DNA of 64,000 nt from Phoronis australis (lineage: Eukaryota > Phoronida > Phoronidae). The position numbers and the translations under genes were made by a program. Shown one piece after another: positions 42,468 through 55,310 of this stretch. The DNA lies in NCBI GenBank assembly GCA_002633005.1, contig NMRA01000292.1, positions 395,328-459,327 on the forward strand, written 5' to 3'. The notes beneath the pieces were generated by a model. The model did not search any database, had not been told where the DNA came from, and was given only the letters and a program-made list of their open reading frames with translations. The stretch's first letter is position 1. Every line of letters begins with the position of its first letter.

Positions 42468-44448
42468 CTGGAATAAATATCGAGCACATTCAACACCCTC
42501 TTTATGTGTTTTTCAGTAAACATGCAAATAACAATGCAATGTCAAATCAACCAATAAACATTTAAACCGAAGACTATTACTTCACTAACACATACGTTTT
42601 GATGTGTGAGTGTGTTCGTGTCCGTAATAAGTACTAATTCACTTACTGTGGTACATTACTTTCAGGGTGATAGCTCCTCCATTCAGCAATTTAACTTACA
42701 ATTAGAGAAGTTCTCGGAAACTGTGTAAAGGATATCTCAAACCTTATTAATAAAAATTGGCCAATTCCATGTACAATACTTCACATCCGCCTAGCAAAAC
42801 ATCTTATCTTCAAATTCGAAATATGTACCATGTAGTGAGAAAAAAGAGATTTCGCAAAACCACCTTGGAACTGCAAAACTGTGTGGCAATTTATTTGCTA
42901 CTTATCAAAGGTCACTCAAATCGAATCTCCCGTTAGGCACAAAGACAACTCCGCATGTGCTCTCAGTCCTTTCATTCACCGAGTCGCAAAATATTGAGTC
43001 AACGACTTGTACACATAATAGAAAGACGCTGGGGAAAACGAAGACAAAACGTGGTTTTGATCCGGAGGGAGTTGTGTGTCTGCTTGCAGACGGCGGTTGA
43101 GAACGAATGCTACGAGTCGCCTCACGCCACTATGACTTTGTGTTCATGATCACAGGAAGTTGTGAAAAGAGATAAATTCTAATCCTAATTCCTTAGTTCG
43201 GGTAATCTGACATTTATTGTTTCGAATTCACGCTCACGACGTGCTTTAACCACCGACTCGATTTATGTTATCCAGTTCGCACTTGGGGTTTCGTATCAGT
43301 GCGTGTATGTCTAACATTGAACTGTTGACCTACTTTAAAATGAACCACAATGCACCAGCTTGAACAACTTAATATGTGGGCTCCGCCCGTGACCCAGTTG
43401 GACTTGATGCGTCGGAATTCCACTAAACGTTTTTGTTATAATAAAGTTAATCACGCACGGCAAATTGAGATGACATAGCGCGTGAATGTTGAGATAGTGA
43501 GCGCAGCCAAGGGATGTATAGGTTATATTGACTGAATACATACTCAGTAACAACAAAATTAATTTCTTTCTATATGGATGTCAAGAACTTAACTCAAACG
43601 AAAATATGGTTTTATTTGAAATAGTATCAGAATTTCTTTATAACATTAAATCTCTCTGTGTGAGTGGATAGAATTTTATACATCTGTATGAAAATAAATT
43701 ATTTTCATTCGTTGTCATATATCATTGTATTCTTAACATCAGTTTTTTTTATTTATGTATTTGTATATAATCATTGTATATAGACTTCTTTGTATTTTTT
43801 TACTCAGATCTAATGCCTCTTGGCGCTTTCTGGGTTATGTATATTCATTGTATTCTGAAGATTTCGTAATAAACATTAAAAAAAACTCAGTAATTAACCA
43901 AAGACCTTGAGACTTTCACCTCTAATGATTTAATCGGCTATTTCTCGGCTTCGGCAAATCTGTTTAATTTGAAATTAGGAATACAAGTTCTCAAAAACTG
44001 ATCGGTGGATTTCATTGAAACTTTCCACGCTTAATATTAAATCTATTAATCAATTTCAAATACTTTGTTGGGATTTTTGATATAAAGGCCTAATATGTGC
44101 GGAATGTAACAAAGACAAATACGACTGTTGTTTTTTACAAAAATACTATACGTTTTGCGAGCAGACTTGTCATAGAAACCAAACGAAAAAGGTATAGGCG
44201 GTGGGCCAAGTTTTGTGGGGCCTGTAGAAAATACTTTTTGTGAGTACTTTAGGGAGAGACGATTTTATTTTGGTGTTTTTTAATTCATTTATTAGTGTGT
44301 TTTCAAAATCTAAAAAGTTCCTTCATATAAAGTTGCACATTTTTTAGAAATTTGGATTTGAAGTTATGTAATAATTACCTAAGACCTTAGTGAACTTATA
44401 TTTGTAAACATAACAATCTTCCTACCTTATTTGTAAAGCAAGCAATCA
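42468..44448. other. Non-coding stretch upstream of known SRCR-A exons
   Basis: AT-rich. A possible small minus-strand exon near 42652-42696 (LLNGGAITLKVMYH, donor CACA|GTAAGTG, phase 1) would join exon 42467 in frame, but it has a poor acceptor and no family match. Otherwise only short AT-rich repeats. Confidence 0.35.
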
Positions 44449-44851
44449 GGGCCCGGTCTCTAATCTTTGTACTCGAAATGAACTCGAAACTATTTTTGGC
44501 AATTTCTCTGCTCCTTTTGTGCGAACTTAAGATAATTGATTATCAGACTGTGCTCGAATACATTATAGTTTATGCATAGGAGTTTCTAGTTCAAGTTTGC
44601 CCTTGAAGACTCTTATATTCGTGCTACAAACTCGAGTAAAAACTCGAAATTTCGAGTTCAAACTCAAACTTATTGCTTTAATATTGGGTTTACAAACTGT
44701 GAACTAAGGGCAATAAATTATCTACGTAAGTTATTGTGTACTCGAGCATAGAATAATAGACACTTATCTTGAGTTCGTCCAAAAGTAGAGTAGAAAATGC
44801 CAAACCTAATTTCGAGTTCCATTTCGAGAAAAAAGATTGGAGACCGGGCCC
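44449..44851. mobile_element. MITE-A copy 3
   Basis: 403 bp bounded by GGGCCC, with inverted ends gggcccggtctctaatcttt / aaagattggagaccgggccc (one mismatch in 20). This is the cleanest copy in the window. Confidence 0.85.
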
Positions 44852-45344
44852 AGGTCTCATCAATATCATTGTATTTAACAATAATACACTCACATTACAT
44901 CACCTTTGTAGAAGAGTTGCAAGCAGTGAAATTTTAAAAATGTTAAGTGCCACCTAGTGGCAGAAATACGAACTAAATATGAATGTTACTATGAGGTTAT
45001 CATGGCATTGTCTGAGAAGCAAAATTACACAATACACCCAAGAGTGGTTTAAATATGTGTAAACCATTGAATAATGAAACAAAATACTATTTGTTCACAT
45101 GATATACCAGAAATATGCTGAACAAAAAAACAACAAAGCTGAATTATCTTTGTGAATTTGCACATGGACTGTATGAAAATACTAGGTTATTCTGACAGTG
45201 TCTAATAAGCAATCTAAGACAAATACATGCCAAAATAAATATTTTCTATGACTAATTCAACAAATAAAGTTCACAGCTCACACTTTTTTAATCGAAAAAT
45301 ATAACGTAATAACGGGTTGGAGACGCTGGCGGTCTATTTACGGT

Positions 45345-45723
45345 TCACTTAAAATATATCATCTTCATTGTCAGAAAACTGTCCAAAGTTATACAGTCAG
45401 TGTTGCTGATGTTACCACAGTAGTTCCAACTGCACATATCTGTACAGTTCAACCCATCATTGCAGCACAAATTCAGTTTCCTCGCACACATGTTCAATTT
45501 GCACTTGCAGCGTATATTGTTGACTACTGACAATGGAGCTGTGGGCATTGCCATACATTTTAACTGCAAAGCTCCACCGCCAAGGAGCCAACTATGGGCG
45601 ATCAGAGAGGGTACAGTACTGCGCACTGGTAATTGGTCCGTATGCACTGAAGCGTCAAACACTGTGTTCTTGTTTGGAGGCAGGCAGGATTCGGGCACAT
45701 ATTTGATTCAAAATATGTTATAA
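45345..45723 (-). pseudogene. Relic of a Cys-rich CxC-type domain
   Basis: The minus-strand frame has SWLLGGGALQLKCMAM, then IRCKCKLNMCARKLNLCCND and GLNCTDMCSWNYCGN. The spacing (C-x-C-x4-C, C-C, then C-T-x-x-C) resembles tesmin/CXC-like cysteine-rich tails found in many invertebrate repeat-derived proteins. The frame is open for 117 codons, but without a start or neighbouring exon it is treated as a relic. Confidence 0.4.
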
Positions 45724-48640
45724 TGGGTTGCGTTAATTGGTTTTTCAGCGAGTGAGTCATTGAACACCAGCCCCAAATCACTTTTGTATCTCTTAGTAGG
45801 GCACAAACTGCAGGTATAGTCTCAACGGTCGTTTCTTAAGATTGCCAGTCCAAATAACTTCATGCGCAACAGCTTTCTGAAGCATAATAGCAAATGACAT
45901 TTCCACATCTTAAAAGCTTTGATTCAATGAACAAAACTGTAGAAAAACATTTCTGAAACTTATGAATTCTTTACTCTTCCGGATTTCTAATTTTATAGCA
46001 TGACCTGTGGTTGTTAGCTTCTCAAACCACAAGGTCCTTATCCTTGAATTTCATTCGCATATTCAGGTCTCCGGACTGAACTGTGAGATGCAAGTCCAGC
46101 TGAAAATTTGCACTGTTAACACTAATTTGACATTTAACTACCAGTGTGCTGGTATGCAAAATTTTCAGACGGACTTGACAGGAATTGATTCACCACCATC
46201 CTAACACATTGACATGCCGTCTGATTCGTCGCCTAAAAATGTTGACCGTCTGACAATTAGATTAGTTGATGCGACTGAAAATAAGTCAGCTGATGTACCA
46301 ATGCAGTGATTGAAATTAATTTTTAATCAGATGATGATACCATTGTCAAAATATTTACAGAACGTTTGATAAAATGGGCATGATTACGACGGGGACGCCG
46401 GCCACTCGGGCAGCTACCTAATTGATTAATGTTTACAAAAAATGAGAAGAGGTTGCTTCTGTCTCAGGATTACGGCGGGGGATGACGGTCACTGCAACCA
46501 TCTACGCCATTTAACCTTCGTCAAAAATGCTTGATTTAAAATGCTTAAAATCCCACCCGCAGTATAACGCCATATGATTATCCCCTGGCGTAAGCAGTGT
46601 AAAAATGGCCAATAGTCGATTTGAGCAACGGCGAACTCCTTGAAAGACAATATTTCAACTGGGAATAAATAAAGAAATTAACGGCCTCCTAAGGCATCCC
46701 TCTAGTGCTCAAAAGGTATTTCTAAACTTATAGCAACATGACTTCGATGGTTTGATCAGTGTGATGTATAATTCGCCGAAAAGCTTCCGGCATATGGAGG
46801 ACCTCTACTGGGCCAGTTGAGACAGCACTATTGCCTAAGGCCTGAGTAGTCTAGGGGCTGGACAAGCTAAAAGTTTTAAAACAACTGGTGAAAATACTGA
46901 ACACACTTGCAAAACACTAAGATGTACCTTACAAAAACACATTTTATTACCTGTTTTGTATTCAAAGCTAGAATGTTGTTCCTTCTTTCTCTTTCTTATA
47001 ATGTGGTCCATAACATATTTTTCTTGCTCGCAAATGATGCAATAAAGTGTCAGAATGTATGAACTTCATGTCAATTTGGTGTTTCAGATTTTGGAAGTCT
47101 AATTGATTTTCTTGGGAAATTTTGGGTAACATCTGTATCACTTTCAGCAGATTCAGCTTTACTACTACTGTTGAAACGTTGCTAGGTATTTTTCTATGCC
47201 TTTTCAATTTTTGTTGTGACGCTTAGGCTTCTAGTTCTATAGCAGTATAGCACAGTGGCGGATCTAGGATACCATAAGGGAGGGGGGCAACATGTTGTCT
47301 CGGGGTAAAGCGCGATTGTATGTGCAGCGCAGGCCCGAAGTTGCGGGAGCCGGATATGTGGAACTTCTGTTCGGAAAATCTACCGAATTTTTGCTTTTGT
47401 ATTGCATTCTGTGATGCATCCATGTCATTAAAATCAATAAAAAGAAAATAAATATATTCGATTCCGCCTTTATGCATTTTCACACAAAAGTGCCAATAAC
47501 AATTAATCAATAAAAGTAAACACTGGAGCCTAAATTTCACAAAAAAGCCGCTGCAACACCTAAATTTTGATTGGTGCTTTGTGCCAGTCGTTAGCCTTAC
47601 TAACCTGGTGAGGAACAGTTTCCGATAAACACTTACTAGCCAGAGATTGAACTTTCACTTCCACCAATTCTGGATAGTTTTGTCGCCATTGTCCTACTTT
47701 GGTGAATTTGTAAACTGTGAAAAGGCCCCTGTTTACAAACCTACGTCTATTATTAGTTATCATGAGGTCGAGACGGCATTTCAGTTTTAAAAGGGTATCA
47801 ACTCCAGTTTTGACCTATTAGCAGATACTAAAAGGACTTTACCATACAGTTCTCTGAAACAAAATAATGCTATTTAACACTCAACAACCCTTAAAAGCTT
47901 GGAGAAAAATTTGTAAACACCTTTCAAAGTCTGCCAAACGGGCAAGCGTGATCTACGGTTTCAGCGAATTACACGGCAACTGTAGGAAACGACCACCTAT
48001 CCAATCTGTGACGTAGGGAGTATGAGTTTTTAGTTGATTCCTGCCTTTAACTTGGAAGATGGAGGCCAATGATGCATTAACAGGTGACAGAACGAGGATT
48101 GGTGGAAATCATCAAAACTAGGTTTAGTATCACTTTAAGGTTCATGTGCCGAACATAAATTTTATTTCAAACAAACAATTTATAGGGAGACAGCAACTAT
48201 ACATGCAAATGCGCGAAGTTATGGTACAGGCACAGGTTTTTAAAACATGCGGTATGAGTGTGCGCTTTTAACAATGCTTTTGATCAATTTAATGACATCA
48301 TTTATCTAAAAAGCATTTACTAACTCACTGATCCTCGTAGAGAAGTTCATCAGATTTTATCCCCTTATCAAGGAGTGTATATGAACCTGCCAAACAACGT
48401 GCACCATGGTGTGTCCTAATCTTTAAGGAGCTCATTTCATAGCAAACTTCATTTCTACTATTAAGGATACCCTGGTCCTTGTTGCTACTCTAAAAATCGC
48501 TTTTCACGAACCATTTTACGCGAACTTTTAGTGTACTCACGTGACTGAATCAACTTAAAGATCGATAGTGCCACTATGAAGATCTCGTGAGCCCGCCACA
48601 TTGTAATATAACTTGATGGAAGTTGGTGACGCGATTTTAC
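45724..48640. other. Non-coding stretch
   Basis: AT-rich. Contains the partial GGCGGAT-end element at 47253-47400. A minus-strand segment near 47632-47690 (GQWRQNYPELVEVKVQSLA before GTAAGTG) looks exon-like but was not identified. Confidence 0.4.
47253..47400. repeat. Partial copy of the GGCGGAT-end element
   Basis: Starts cagtggcggatctaggatac and shares attgtatgt, gttgc and cttctgttcngaaaatcta with 8946-9100. The right end is missing. Confidence 0.65.
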
Positions 48641-48773
48641 CTACGTTTAGCAATTGTCGGGGGACAACCAATCTTGCCACGATGATTGCTTTTTCTGTCA
48701 ATAACTAAAAAGGTTATATCCCCACCTTCCAGTTCATATAAACGACCTTTAACTTCATTCACCAATGTTGTGT
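48641..48773 (-). CDS. Candidate exon of unknown gene
   Basis: A minus-strand open stretch between an acceptor (ATGTATCAAAG) and a donor (CGTAG|GTAAAA), 43 codons plus split codons. It reads TTLVNEVKGRLYELEGGDIT, then FLVIDRKSNHRGKIGC and PPTIAKR. The composition looks protein-coding and unlike the AT-rich surroundings. No family is recognised and no partner exon was confirmed, so this may be chance. Confidence 0.22.
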
Positions 48774-49174
48774 CTTTGATACATAAAAGAGGCGAAAATG
48801 ATGTAATATTGATAAACATTTGGAGATATTTCACTAAGGGAGCTTTTTAATTTGTTTCCCTCAAATCCGCATTTTTGTTACATTGCCACTATTAATGGAT
48901 AAAAAATACCTCAATAGTCAACAGTAAAGTAATACAATATATAATTGCTTTGATGTCTTTGCCGGTTCCTCCATATGAAGACATATGAGTGGTGGGTAAG
49001 CCGAAAGTCGTCTTCTAGAACCCAACGGCAATAAAATGTCTTGGCTCGTTGTCCCAGGAGAACCAACGAAGCAATTCAAGTGACCCATTGTATTTTCAAA
49101 AATGTGTGGTAAAACGATGGCCTGACCACCAGAGCTTTGATCATTTTTGTCAAGGTAAATACAATTCCAAGGAT

Positions 49175-49395
49175 TTACATCCTATAGTCCCGTTTAGACA
49201 TAAACTTTTGGCCCGGCGCAACTGACACGGAGCAAGCGGCCGTTTACGCACACAACTCACTAACCGTGGCAAGACGAAAATTAAAGCTGGAGAGACTGTA
49301 TCGCACATGCGCAGGTTTACAAACGACGACATTTACAAAGACAAAGAACCCGTACGTAGGTCATTGCACAAGCGCAGTAGAGATGATCCTTTCCG
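49175..49395. repeat. Dispersed repeat, inverted partner of 38935-39190
   Basis: Shares tcccgtttagacataa, gcgcaactgacacgga, gcggccgttta and cgcacatgcgcag with the partner in opposite orientation. A further related fragment (gtttacacat, tgtaaacggcac) follows at 49520-49595. Confidence 0.65.
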
Positions 49396-50699
49396 CCTTA
49401 CTCCAATTTCACGTGTAGACTTATAATTGACACGGCGCAAGATGTTCGGGCGCAAATTACCCTACCTCACAAACGGGTGGCAAAAATTTGCCACAGCGGT
49501 GTCAATTTGCGCCGTGTCAGTCCGTTTACACATTGGAACAACTTGTTCCGTGTCAGCTGATCCGTGTCAACTTTGTAAGTGTAAACGGCACTTTGGTCAC
49601 AGTTATCGTACCCCCATAATTGCTCATTCATAGCAAGCATCCAATTTGTTACGTTGGCCGCACCTATGGGCATATAAATTACTTATTACGGTGTGTGTTT
49701 GATAACTCTGGTCTAAATCGATGTATGCATAACTGCGCACGCAAGCTAACAATACTCTTCTGGCCTCGTTTTCGTTAAAATATTTACAAGATAAATGTTA
49801 GCGCAAAACAGTTTTTTATTACACCTACTCCCAAGTGAGGTTCTTTCAACATGACATTTTTTAAATGTACTTTTTAACAACTTTATAAACAAGGTTTTGT
49901 AATTCTGATGGAAAACAGGTAACATGCTCCTGAAGCTGTGTGGCACCAAATTCACATTTCAAAAGCTTTGACAGACTGATTGTAAAACATGCATATTCAC
50001 ATTCGGCTGTGTTTTGCCAAAAGTTCCAATTTAAGAGGTTCTTTAGCCAACAACAGATTACATGGTGTAAACTGCTGACACCAAGGGAGAGGGTTAGGTA
50101 CGAATACGAGTGGCACAGAGTTTATGCGGGAATTATATTTTGTTTCGTTTGTTGATTAGTGGAGTTCTCTCTCCATACAATGAACGTACACAAAAGGTTA
50201 CACTGCACTGATTAGATCCTCAGCAATTTGATTACTTTTTTTTGGAAATAACCTGCGTGCAAAACATTCTATTGTGTGCTTTTTCATGATCAGATTTAAG
50301 ACGAACAACTTTAGTGGCGTAGTCTAAACTGTTTTAAAGGTATGGCGACGATGATGTTATTGTTGCTGCTGTTGTTATCATTATTATTGTCGTTTAACCA
50401 TTTTTAAGGCAAGCTGGCACTTAAAACACCATACAAGAGAAAAGCAAACTACCTAGTGAAATTACCCTCCCCCTCCCCCTCCCCCTCCCATCTCTTAGTT
50501 TCCGCAAAATATTATTCAGTCAGTCTCCCATGTAAACAATAGCTACGGTGCTGGTGGGAGCTTGGTACTTTTAATAATTGATCGATGCGGGCATTTACTA
50601 TTGAATTCCGCTAGACGAAACCATCATAGAAACTGTTTATATAACGCCATCGTTTTTGTTTTGGTTTTCCGCCTCCCCTGTGCCCTGCATTCAAGTGAC
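49396..50699. other. Non-coding stretch
   Basis: AT-rich. Holds a (CCCTCC)n-like simple repeat at about 50466-50490. No exon was recognised. Confidence 0.5.
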
Positions 50700-51960
50700 G
50701 CACACAAATGCCATCTCATCGTTACCAACCTATATCGCTTGACGCTGAGTCTTTGTTCACCAACGTGCCTGTTGATGAGACCATTGCTATCATTTTGGAT
50801 AGTGTATACCATCACCCACATTTAAAGCCACCTGAGATTGCACCAACTCATAAGAGATTTGCTGGCCATCTGCACTACCAAAGTACCATTTCGCCATTCA
50901 AATGGCAAATTGTTTCTACATAAGATGGTGTGAGCATGGGTCCCATTTTTCTGGAATTTTATATGTCTCAAGTGGAAAAAGGGCTAGCAATGTGATTGGT
51001 GGTATTCCTATCTACATGTATGTACGATATGTAGATGACATTTTTGTTTATTGTGCTTTTGATGACTTGTTATCAGTAGGCCTACGTGATGAACTTGAGC
51101 GTGACTCTGTTTTGAAGTTTACCCACGAGCTTCCTGTAATTTTGGACGTGCTTGTGAACCATTCTCCATTTGAATTGTCTACATCAGTCACAAGCTTATT
51201 GATAAAGGTTTCTGTCTTCACGCCAAAAGCGAGTGACCTGAGTGGTATAAGGTCGCCGTTGTGTTCAACTCCCTAAAGACTGTGTATTTGGTGTCGTGTG
51301 ATTGGCTATTGTTCAAACCCTGGTGAATAATGGCTACGCCAATGCTTTTGTAGACCGTCATATTAGTCGATTCATGTCCAACATTAATTGTGAATCCACT
51401 TCACGTCGGATGGACCGATGTGACCAAAAAGGTATTTTAAAAAATGTTATGTCCAATAATTACCTCCAGGAGGAACATGCCATTAAGAAAATCATTAGGG
51501 ATAATGTTAAAGTTTGTAAGCCCGATGATTACCTCGATGTTATTATTTATTATCGGAATAGAAAGTCCTCCAAATTTGTCGAGAAAAATAACATTTCTAA
51601 AGCGAAAGTCCGCCCATTGCCAAGTGAGCGTTGTTTATAAATTTGTATGCCCTACGAAGACATTCGAATGTCTTCGAATGCCAAGCAATCATTGGTCAAA
51701 CGGTTTGCTGTCTTTCCCGTCGGTTGTCTATGCATCTTCAAAATGGCGCCATCCAAGAACATTTTCCGCAATGTCACGAACGTAAAACCACCCGTAAAAA
51801 ATTGTGGAAAACACGTTAATTTGATACGTAGAGCACGATGTGCTGCATTGGAAGTATCGGAGCCCTTTTGATTGCAGTCGAGAAGCCTGTTTTGAATGAG
51901 CAGCAAACAGGGTCGCGCCGCTCGCTACACTTGTTTTCGTGGCTTTCCTGTTACCCCCCT
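50700..51960 (+). mobile_element. Penelope-like retroelement relic PLE2
   Basis: Spread over several frames: LDAESLFTNVPVDETI (reverse transcriptase motif A), then VSMGPIFLEFYMS (motif B) and YVRYVDDIFVYC (motif C, catalytic pair intact). The linker follows (EHAIKKIIRDNVKVCKPDDY). The endonuclease end comes next: VVYKFVCPTKTFECLRM, IIGQTVCCLSRRLSMHLQNG, GALLIAVEKPVLNEQQTGSR. The last part matches a degenerate GIY-YIG nuclease of Penelope elements. Many frameshifts and a 5' truncation at about 50700. It is a different lineage from PLE1 by its sequence. Confidence 0.78.
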
Positions 51961-52221
51961 TCATTCGTCATTCTTTGCAGTATTTCACACCTGCCGTGTC
52001 CCCACTGTGTATGTCTCCAGCTTCTGCCCTATAGTGGTATTTCTGCGTCATTTTATTTCCACTTGAGAATGAAACGAGTATATTTCGAAATACCATGTCT
52101 CTTGGCCAGTTGCTTTTAACAATGTTGTTATGCGTTGAGTGTCGAACTTTGTTCCGAGGATACGAACGGAACGGAATAAACATTGTTAATAACGACAAGT
52201 GTCGTGTATTCAACCAAATTT

Positions 52222-52222
52222 G

Positions 52223-52308
<86 letters not shown>

Positions 52309-52402
52309 TGTGNNNNNNNNNNNNNNNNNNNNNNNNNNNNNNNNNNNNNNNNNNNNNNNNNNNNNNNNNNNNNNNNNNNNNNNNNNNNNNTGTGTGTGTG
52401 TG
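52222..52402. repeat. (TG)n microsatellite spanning an assembly gap
   Basis: About 90 bases of TG repeats before the N run (52313-52390) and about 12 after. All open frames here are Cys-Val or Thr-His artefacts. Confidence 0.97.
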
Positions 52403-52681
52403 GATAAAGGGGGGTCGTGGCGAAGGGCCCTGCGGACACACCCCACGGGCGACTAAAAGTCGCCGCCAGCATATCGTTCTGGGCGCTACGCTCCTATTTT
52501 CCTTTATAATTGTGCTTGGACACCACTTGAAATGCACGCAGACCTTTGCCTTCAAGTATGTGTGGTTGTACCCCCTTTCTCCGACATCCAAGATCCATCA
52601 CTGCAAGCTCAGTAAATACCCACTCGCGACATACTTGTGAGTCAGGTTTTGCGAGTTCAATGCACTTTTAAAATTCAGCGC

Positions 52682-53769
52682 TCATGGCGATACGATGGGC
52701 TTTGGGCGTCTACTTACCTCTAATTTTACCACTACATCACTGTCCTCCATGACTGAACGGAGCCGTTTCTTCCAACCAGAAATACTTTTCCGTAATTCTT
52801 CCATCGAGATTTCTTCCTGTGACATAATTATCCTGTCTTTTTACTCCTGCTCAGTCAATTTGTCTCGCACTCCGCGGTAACATTTCTCCTTCCGAGAGTC
52901 CCATATAGCATAGTCCATTGGATTGCAGTGAGGACTGAGCGGAGGTCACTCGTCCTTTTTGATTAATTTTGGTGTGGTCTCCTCCAGATGAGCCTGGATT
53001 ATCTTGCTCGTGTGTGAAGGATCCCCATCTGATAAAACACGTAGTTGTTTCCAGGATGAAGTCACCTGCAATCCGCGAGATTTTCATCCAATAACTACAT
53101 GTAGCGTTGACTTTAGCTCTACCAGTGTCAATAAAATGAATATTTGTTTTTCTTGCCCATGATATTCCATCGGAAACCATTACTTTTTTGGAAAGCCTGG
53201 AAGTCTCATGATATAGTCGAGAAGGCTGAATTTCTCGTTTTTTTGTTTCCCATAAACACGATCGTTTTGGTGATTTTTAGGGATTTCTAGCGTAAAGTCT
53301 TTTTCATCAGTGAAAATGATTCTTTTCACAGTGGCTGAATAGCGGTCATGCAAGTATCGGCATCGAGCTTTTCTTTTCCTTCTAACATTTTGATCTCTCC
53401 ACGATATCCACATTCTTTTGAAGTGCTTTAACAACAGCTTTTTCTCCATTCTTTGCACAGAAGAATTGCTCACTTGTAAATCGCTTACGACTTTTCTCAG
53501 AGATTTGTAATTCCCGGGTTGTCCTCTTGGGACTGAATCAGTTCCTCAACACGATCCTCGTTTTCTTTCGAACATGCAGTCTTGGGTCTTCCACTTCCAC
53601 TTTTACGCGCAACAGACCTCGTGTTGCGTATTTTAGCAATACCGGTAAGTCTATTCACGGTTGTGCGACTCCACACCTGTCCTGGGAACTCCCTTGCTAT
53701 ATTTCTTCCGCTCCACCCTTTCTCCTTGAGACAGGTTTCAATTGTAAATTGTAAATTTATCATTTTCAC
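52682..53769 (-). pseudogene. Tc1/mariner transposase, broken
   Basis: Across three frames the minus strand gives the N-terminal helix-turn-helix (GWSGRNIAREFPGQVWSRTT, then GSGRPKTACSKENEDRVEEL and SSVQRMEKKLLLKHFKR). The catalytic core begins IIFTDEKDF, which carries the first Asp. The second Asp region reads FYQMGILHTSKIIQAHLEET, where a QDG motif is expected; a missing base removes the Asp and shifts frame. The third block is SPHCNPMDYAIWDS with its Asp. A stop interrupts near 52853, and the frame continues to a TGA at 52682-52684. No convincing terminal inverted repeats were found. Confidence 0.82.
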
Positions 53770-53861
53770 TCAAAGGCATTCCTATAAACCGAAATATTGG
53801 ACAGAACTGATTTGGACACAGATCTGACAATAAAAATCAGTAGACTTGAGCTTTATATTTA

Positions 53862-53895
53862 CGTATGTATGTATGTATGTATGTATGTATGTATT
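53862..53895. repeat. (ATGT)n microsatellite
   Basis: About eight ATGT units followed by a C-rich run (ctcccccccccttccc). Confidence 0.95.
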
Positions 53896-54960
53896 CCCTC
53901 CCCCCCCCTTCCCTGTAGCCCTCTCGTCCCTCTTTCTCCTCTGTCTCCCCTGCTTAATCCGCCGATGAGTTAATCACAATCTCACACAGGGAACGTACAA
54001 GAGAAAATTGAGGAAGCTGTGCCTATCACTAAATTTATTACAAGTACGACACCTTATAGGCTAGCGTGACACTAAGAAGTGCCTCCTGGTCAAACCATTT
54101 CACATTCGCACACAGCTTAGCCTTCGTATGTTACGACCACCGCAAATGTTGAACTACGTGCTTAGCCAACGGAGAACTCGGGTTCCTGTTTGCTAAGTCG
54201 AGAAGCAAATACCCAGCTTGTCACATTACATTTACCTCGTGAGACCAAATCCACACTAGGTTGAGGGCGAGGTGAATTTTGACCTAATTGGCCATTCACT
54301 CATATAATATCGTACAGTAATACCACCCTCCAGAGGGGATTGGTTCATAAAAGGGGACGCAAAAATATTCTAAGGCCCTTTAAGACAACAATTAAATGAG
54401 CTAGTCCAAGTGGGATATTTTACTAAGAACTTGCATCGATGTTTGTGGGTAACCGGCATCGAGATAAAACTTAGAGAATATTGGTTAAGCTTACAGTTAG
54501 TTCATCGTCAACGGTGGTTTTTTTGTGCATTTGTCGAATTTGCCACACTGAATACAGCACGGTACATTTTTACGGAATTTAACACGCATAACATTTTGCA
54601 GGTCAGTAGGATATGTCCAAAATATTATACAATATCAGAAAAAAGTTTTAATGGTGTTTTTGATTTCCAAAAATCCCAAGAGTTCCTTTGGAATGCACAG
54701 ACGTTAACACAAACACCACAGCTGACTATTCACATGCAGAATAAACTGATTTTTCAGACTCTGATCAGCTGACCGCCAGATAAGGGCAAAACGGCTAGAG
54801 CTCTCCCAGACAATGTCAATCACAACAAAACATTACACTTTGTGCGTATTCAAATACATACAATCACCTTTCCACCAGTTTTTCGTATACGTATTACACC
54901 AAATACAGCATAAATGATTTCGGTCGGCTTCCGGCTGCCTGTGAAGCGTGCACCTCACAG
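53896..54960. other. Non-coding stretch
   Basis: No recognisable exon. The plus-strand open frame 54410-54772 (120 codons) has no family resemblance and no splice context. Confidence 0.5.
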
Positions 54961-55120
54961 CTGGTATTACGTGACCATGAGCAACAAGAAAGGATTGTTA
55001 ACCATGTGATTTAATATCAGGTGACCCTGAGCAAAAAGAAAGGTTTGCCAACCATCTGATTTGATATCAGGTGACGCTGGGCAAAAAGAAGGATCTCGAC
55101 TCTTGTCAACTGGCATCAGA
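54961..55120. repeat. 50-bp tandem repeat, 3 units
   Basis: gtgaccatgagc, gtgaccctgagc and gtgacgctgggc begin at 54971, 55021 and 55071, an exact 50-base period, each followed by aaaagaaagg-like and accatctgattt-like blocks. Confidence 0.85.
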
Positions 55121-55199
55121 TGATTTTTATAAAGAGCACATTTAGATTAACACATAAATTTAAAAAACAGACCGCAACCAATTTATTTTTTGGCCCAAT

Positions 55200-55310
55200 A
55201 AGAGCTTTTTGTGCGCTCAAACGACTTCTTAATTGGAAAGCACTGAATATATTACAAGCAAAAGCTTTTTGTGCGCTTAAATGACTTTTTACTTGGAAGC
55301 ACTAAGAACG
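55200..55310. repeat. 61-bp tandem duplication
   Basis: agctttttgtgcgctcaaac and agctttttgtgcgcttaaat start about 61 bases apart, each followed by gactt, a ttggaaagcact-like block and aagcaaaagc/aagaac. Confidence 0.78.

Noticed and set aside
42652-42696. Possible upstream exon of SRCR-A
   Set aside because: Phase fits and the donor is good, but it has a weak acceptor and only about 15 codons with no family features.
51968-52640. Open frames around the (TG)n tract
   Set aside because: Microsatellite and N artefacts (Cys-Val or Thr-His repeats).
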